Positions 5,727 to 7,869 of a stretch of 7,869 nt of DNA are shown one piece after another (position 1 is the first letter of the stretch; the number at the start of each line of letters is the position of its first letter). The DNA comes from Pyrinomonadaceae bacterium (GTDB taxonomy: Bacteria; Acidobacteriota; Blastocatellia; Pyrinomonadales; Pyrinomonadaceae): the NCBI GenBank assembly GCA_013813825.1, contig JACCRA010000492.1, positions 1 through 7,869 on the forward strand, written 5' to 3'. A program made the translations under genes and the position numbers. The notes under the pieces are model-generated. The model was not told the origin of the DNA. It searched no databases and was given only the letters and a program-made list of their open reading frames with translations.

Positions 5727-5753
5727 ATAATTTTTCATTAACCGTAAAATTAT
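5727..5753. other. AT-rich inverted repeat
   Basis: ATAATTTT (5727-5734) and AAAATTAT (5746-5753) are perfect 8-base arms around an 11-base loop, about 80 bases beyond the stop of the PsbP-like gene. It could act as a weak 3' structure or a protein site. There is no GC-rich stem, so it is not a standard terminator. Confidence 0.3.
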
Positions 5754-5831
5754 TTGTGGCACTGGTCACTTGGTGAAATCCGCGTCATGTTTTTCCGTCT
5801 GGTTCAATCTGAGCAGGTCAAGAACAACTCT

Positions 5832-6629
5832 TCACTTACCGAACCGGAAGGAATTGAGAATTGCCGGCAGCTCGCCTTTCTCGCCGACGTCTTCGGGGCC
5901 GTCGAGTTCCGGCGCGAGGTTCGAGGCCAGCATGATTATCGCCACGCCTTTCGTCCGGCTGCTTTCGTCCGGCAGCAGAATGACGCGCCCCCACAGATCG
6001 ATCTCGCCTTTACTCGTTTCCTTGATAGACGAGGTGAACCGCATCTCGTAACCCTCATAAGAGTTAACTGTCACCGCTCCCTCGGAGACCTTCGCGAAGC
6101 CGGGGAAGTTTTTGGCGAGCTGCGGCGCGAATTGAGCCATCAACTGCTTGAAGATCGACTCGCGGTTGAGGTTGTTCAAGCTGCTGTACCAAATCTGCCC
6201 GACCGCGAAATTCTCCAGCGTGAAGCTGCCACCTTGGCCCGTGTCCAAATCCCGCGAGACCTTGACGTAGTTGCTCGCGCCCGCCTTCCCGGCCTTGTCA
6301 TCCAGCGCCCACGTGTCCGGGTAGTTGAACGAGAAATCGACGTAGTGCTCGTGAAAGTCTTTCGACAGCGCCGCCTTTGAGTTGACGTAGCGAATCGTCT
6401 CCGCCACCGGCGACGGCGACGGCACGGGCGTTGTTGGCGACGGCTGGTTTCGGCTCGCGACGTAGGCCAATCCGCCAAGCGCGGCGACGGCGATCACGAT
6501 CAGCAGCAGGCACCCGACGCCGCCCGCGATGATCCACGGCAGCTTCGACTTCGGCGCGGGCTGACCACCCCCGACAGGCGACATGCCCGGCGGCGACGGG
6601 GGAAAATTCGAGGGAGAATAGTTTTGCAT
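5832..6629 (-). CDS. Membrane-anchored PsbP-like protein of unknown function
   Basis: This 265-residue protein has a Pro/Gly/Ser-rich cytoplasmic N-terminus (1-28), one transmembrane helix (about 31-57), a Pro/Ser-rich spacer (61-76) and an exported domain (about 95-263). The domain begins with VDFSFNYPDTWAL (97-109), a strand-turn pattern typical of PsbP/MOG1-like folds. It contains YEGYEMRF (191-198), DLWGRVILLPDE (211-222) and the closing ILNSFRFGK (257-265), also typical of that fold, where a final helix of the I-L-x-S-F type is common. No catalytic residues are apparent, and the family mostly has binding or assembly roles. The ATG is supported by AAGGAG at 6637-6642, 7 bases upstream. 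It lies 92 bases downstream of the M14-like gene, separated by the repeat cluster. The fold assignment is by pattern only. Confidence 0.82.
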   Translation of the reverse strand: MQNYSPSNFPPSPPGMSPVGGGQPAPKSKLPWIIAGGVGCLLLIVIAVAALGGLAYVASRNQPSPTTPVPSPSPVAETIRYVNSKAALSKDFHEHYVDFSFNYPDTWALDDKAGKAGASNYVKVSRDLDTGQGGSFTLENFAVGQIWYSSLNNLNRESIFKQLMAQFAPQLAKNFPGFAKVSEGAVTVNSYEGYEMRFTSSIKETSKGEIDLWGRVILLPDESSRTKGVAIIMLASNLAPELDGPEDVGEKGELPAILNSFRFGK

Positions 6630-6655
6630 CTGAAAGCTCCTTAAAAGCAGGTGAC

Positions 6656-6717
6656 GGGTGTCGGGAGAAGGTGAGTCATGCTTTTACCCGACACCTGACA
6701 CCCGGCACCTGACACCC
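6656..6717. repeat. Hairpin and 14-base tandem repeat cluster
   Basis: CACCTGACACCC occurs twice as a perfect 12-base direct repeat with a 14-base period (6692-6703 and 6706-6717), preceded by the related CCCGACACC (6687-6695). The complementary GGTGTCGGG (6657-6665) pairs with 6687-6695, and a G/T wobble plus one more pair extend the stem to 11. It sits between the stop of the M14-like gene and the ribosome site of the PsbP-like gene, so it would form in the intercistronic mRNA if both are co-transcribed. Confidence 0.7.
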
Positions 6718-6721
6718 TTTG

Positions 6722-7869
6722 TCAGTTGAGATGATCGTAGTTCAGCGCGGCGTTGAAGAGCAGGAAGAAAGCGCCTTGCGTCTGGTGTCGCCACATGGGG
6801 TTGGTGGCGAACAAGACGACGTGGCCGCGGCCGATGGGCACGTCGATGATCGCGGGGCGGTTCGCCAACTCCGCGCCGCTAGCGAGCATGCCGCTGACGA
6901 GCAAGTTCTTCTCGTCTTTAGCGAAACGCAACAGGACGCGCGGGCGCTCCGTCGGCGGCACGTAAAAGGGACCAAGCTGCAAACGCTGTTCGTCCGTCAG
7001 TTGCTCTTCGCCGGGGCGAGCGGGCGGGCGCTCTGGTGGCGGGCCGGCCTGCGGCATTCCCTGCACGATGTCCGGATCGTCCACACTTCCGCGCCCGGAA
7101 GGACGGGGACCAGTGGCAGTAGTGGTGCCGCCGCCGCCTGTTGCGCCGGGCGGCGGGGCGACTTGCAGGAGCGGCGCTTGATTAAAGTAAATCGCCAAGT
7201 TTTCGCCGTAGCCATAAGAGATCGGGCTTTTGCGATCCGCGAACGTCGCGTTGTAGAGCGAGCCGCGCGCCTGCAACTGCCGCGGCTCTTCAATCGACAC
7301 TCCCGACGTGAGGCCGAAATCCACTGGCACGCGCACGGTGTTCTGCACCGCGACGAAAAGGCCGCCGTCGGCGACGAACTTTTGCAAATGGGCGACGCCG
7401 CCGAGACCCATGCCGCCGCGCATATCGTCGGTCTGGTCTGGCGACATGCCGAGGTTCGGCGTGAGTGGCGTGTTCTTCCACGGGATCGGATCGCCGCGCC
7501 GCGGAATGCCGTTGACGATAGCCTGCGCCGTACCGCCGACGGGCGGAAAGATGATCACGTCATACTTCTCTTTGAGGTTCGGCGTGTCGCGCACCGTATG
7601 TTCGGAGATGTAAGCGTAGGGAATTTTCAAGCGGTCAAACTCAATGCGATACCAGCCCTCATTCTGCGTGTTAGTCCATGTGTGCAGAATCGCGATGCGC
7701 GGCACGGCGAGTTCGTGTGTTTTGACGGCGGGCATGGAATTAACGCCCACGGCCGTCAGTCCCAGGTCTGTGACCGCCGCTTCGAGTTGGCGGCGCAAGT
7801 CTGTGGAATTGCCTTCAGTTTTGATGATGAATGAGCCGGCGTTGAAGTCCTGCGCGCCGACTTTGAACG
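6722..7869 (-). CDS. M14-family zinc carboxypeptidase-like protein, C-terminal part
   Basis: The minus-strand frame is open from the right edge to a TGA at 6722-6724; about 381 residues are visible and the start lies outside. The text FKVGAQDFNAGSFIIK at the edge, then VPRIAILHTWTNTQNEGWYR and the closing GRGHVVLFATNPMWR with FFLLFNAAL, are typical of the region after the catalytic domain in large bacterial M14 peptidases. That region has a class I glutamine-amidotransferase-like fold (DVIIFPP and DGGLFVAV strands). The zinc-binding HxxE and distal His would lie upstream, so activity cannot be judged. A Pro/Gly/Thr-rich stretch (6995-7159) interrupts the domain. These proteins are usually exported; the signal peptide would also be outside. 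An alternative reading is a related GATase-like protein without peptidase domain. Confidence 0.8.
   Translation of the reverse strand, partial: FKVGAQDFNAGSFIIKTEGNSTDLRRQLEAAVTDLGLTAVGVNSMPAVKTHELAVPRIAILHTWTNTQNEGWYRIEFDRLKIPYAYISEHTVRDTPNLKEKYDVIIFPPVGGTAQAIVNGIPRRGDPIPWKNTPLTPNLGMSPDQTDDMRGGMGLGGVAHLQKFVADGGLFVAVQNTVRVPVDFGLTSGVSIEEPRQLQARGSLYNATFADRKSPISYGYGENLAIYFNQAPLLQVAPPPGATGGGGTTTATGPRPSGRGSVDDPDIVQGMPQAGPPPERPPARPGEEQLTDEQRLQLGPFYVPPTERPRVLLRFAKDEKNLLVSGMLASGAELANRPAIIDVPIGRGHVVLFATNPMWRHQTQGAFFLLFNAALNYDHLN

Larger units (their letters stand above)
5033..5831. other. Long intergenic region with transposase remnant
   Basis: About 800 bases contain no gene I can support as intact. 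The base composition is more AT-rich than the flanking genes. It carries an IS1595-like transposase end (5434-5559), an imperfect hairpin inside it (5511-5541) and an AT-rich hairpin (5727-5753). The promoter of the lipoprotein operon should lie in 5047-5200, but I find no clear hexamer pair. An open frame on the minus strand (5520-5762) has no ribosome site or family-like sequence and overlaps the transposase frame. Confidence 0.6.

Noticed and set aside
5520..5762. 80-codon minus-strand open frame
   Set aside because: No good ribosome site, no recognisable sequence, and it overlaps the transposase remnant in a different frame.
6719..7834. 371-codon plus-strand open frame opposite the M14-like gene
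   Set aside because: Arg/His/Ala-rich translation typical of a shadow in GC-rich DNA; the minus-strand frame has clear family motifs and continues past the edge.

Overview
The window looks like an ordinary chromosomal segment of a Gram-negative, GC-rich, aerobically respiring bacterium, most plausibly an acidobacterium or close relative. This rests on the alternative complex III cytochrome, a large M14-type peptidase, lipoprotein and outer-membrane-protein traces, and tandem-repeat hairpins between genes. The taxonomy is inference; no rRNA or other marker is present.

Layout, left to right. (1) Positions 1-756, minus strand: the probable first codons of actB at the edge, then actA, a pentahaem membrane cytochrome of alternative complex III (quinol to cytochrome c electron transfer). 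(2) 757-1305: a divergent intergenic region holding an apparent PQQ beta-propeller gene scrap and a strong hairpin. (3) 1306-2607, plus: a GAF-SpoIIE (RsbU-like) PP2C phosphatase. (4) 2615-2681: an inverted heptamer repeat between two convergent genes; it also encodes the C-terminal tail of the next gene. (5) 2634-3542, minus: an EamA/DMT transporter. (6) 3543-3966: non-coding, with a good intrinsic terminator and what looks like the last 25 codons of a lost outer-membrane beta-barrel gene. (7) 3967-5032, minus: a lipoprotein gene followed closely by an unrecognised 174-residue protein, probably one operon. (8) 5033-5831: about 800 bases without an intact gene, containing the C-terminal end of an IS1595-like transposase. 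(9) 5832-6629, minus: a membrane-anchored PsbP-like protein. (10) 6630-6721: a hairpin and direct-repeat cluster. (11) 6722 to the right edge, minus: the C-terminal part of an M14-family peptidase-like protein.

The genes do not form one pathway. Respiration (actA/actB), signalling (the phosphatase), transport (EamA) and envelope functions (lipoprotein pair, PsbP-like protein, M14 peptidase) sit side by side. The most consistent unusual theme is in the gaps: three of the long intergenic regions each carry a short, in-frame piece of a recognisable protein family, and two others carry tandem-repeat hairpins. I see no CRISPR array, defence cluster, tRNA, rRNA or intact mobile element. The best candidate for something undescribed is the lipoprotein plus 174-residue protein pair, for which I recognise no family.
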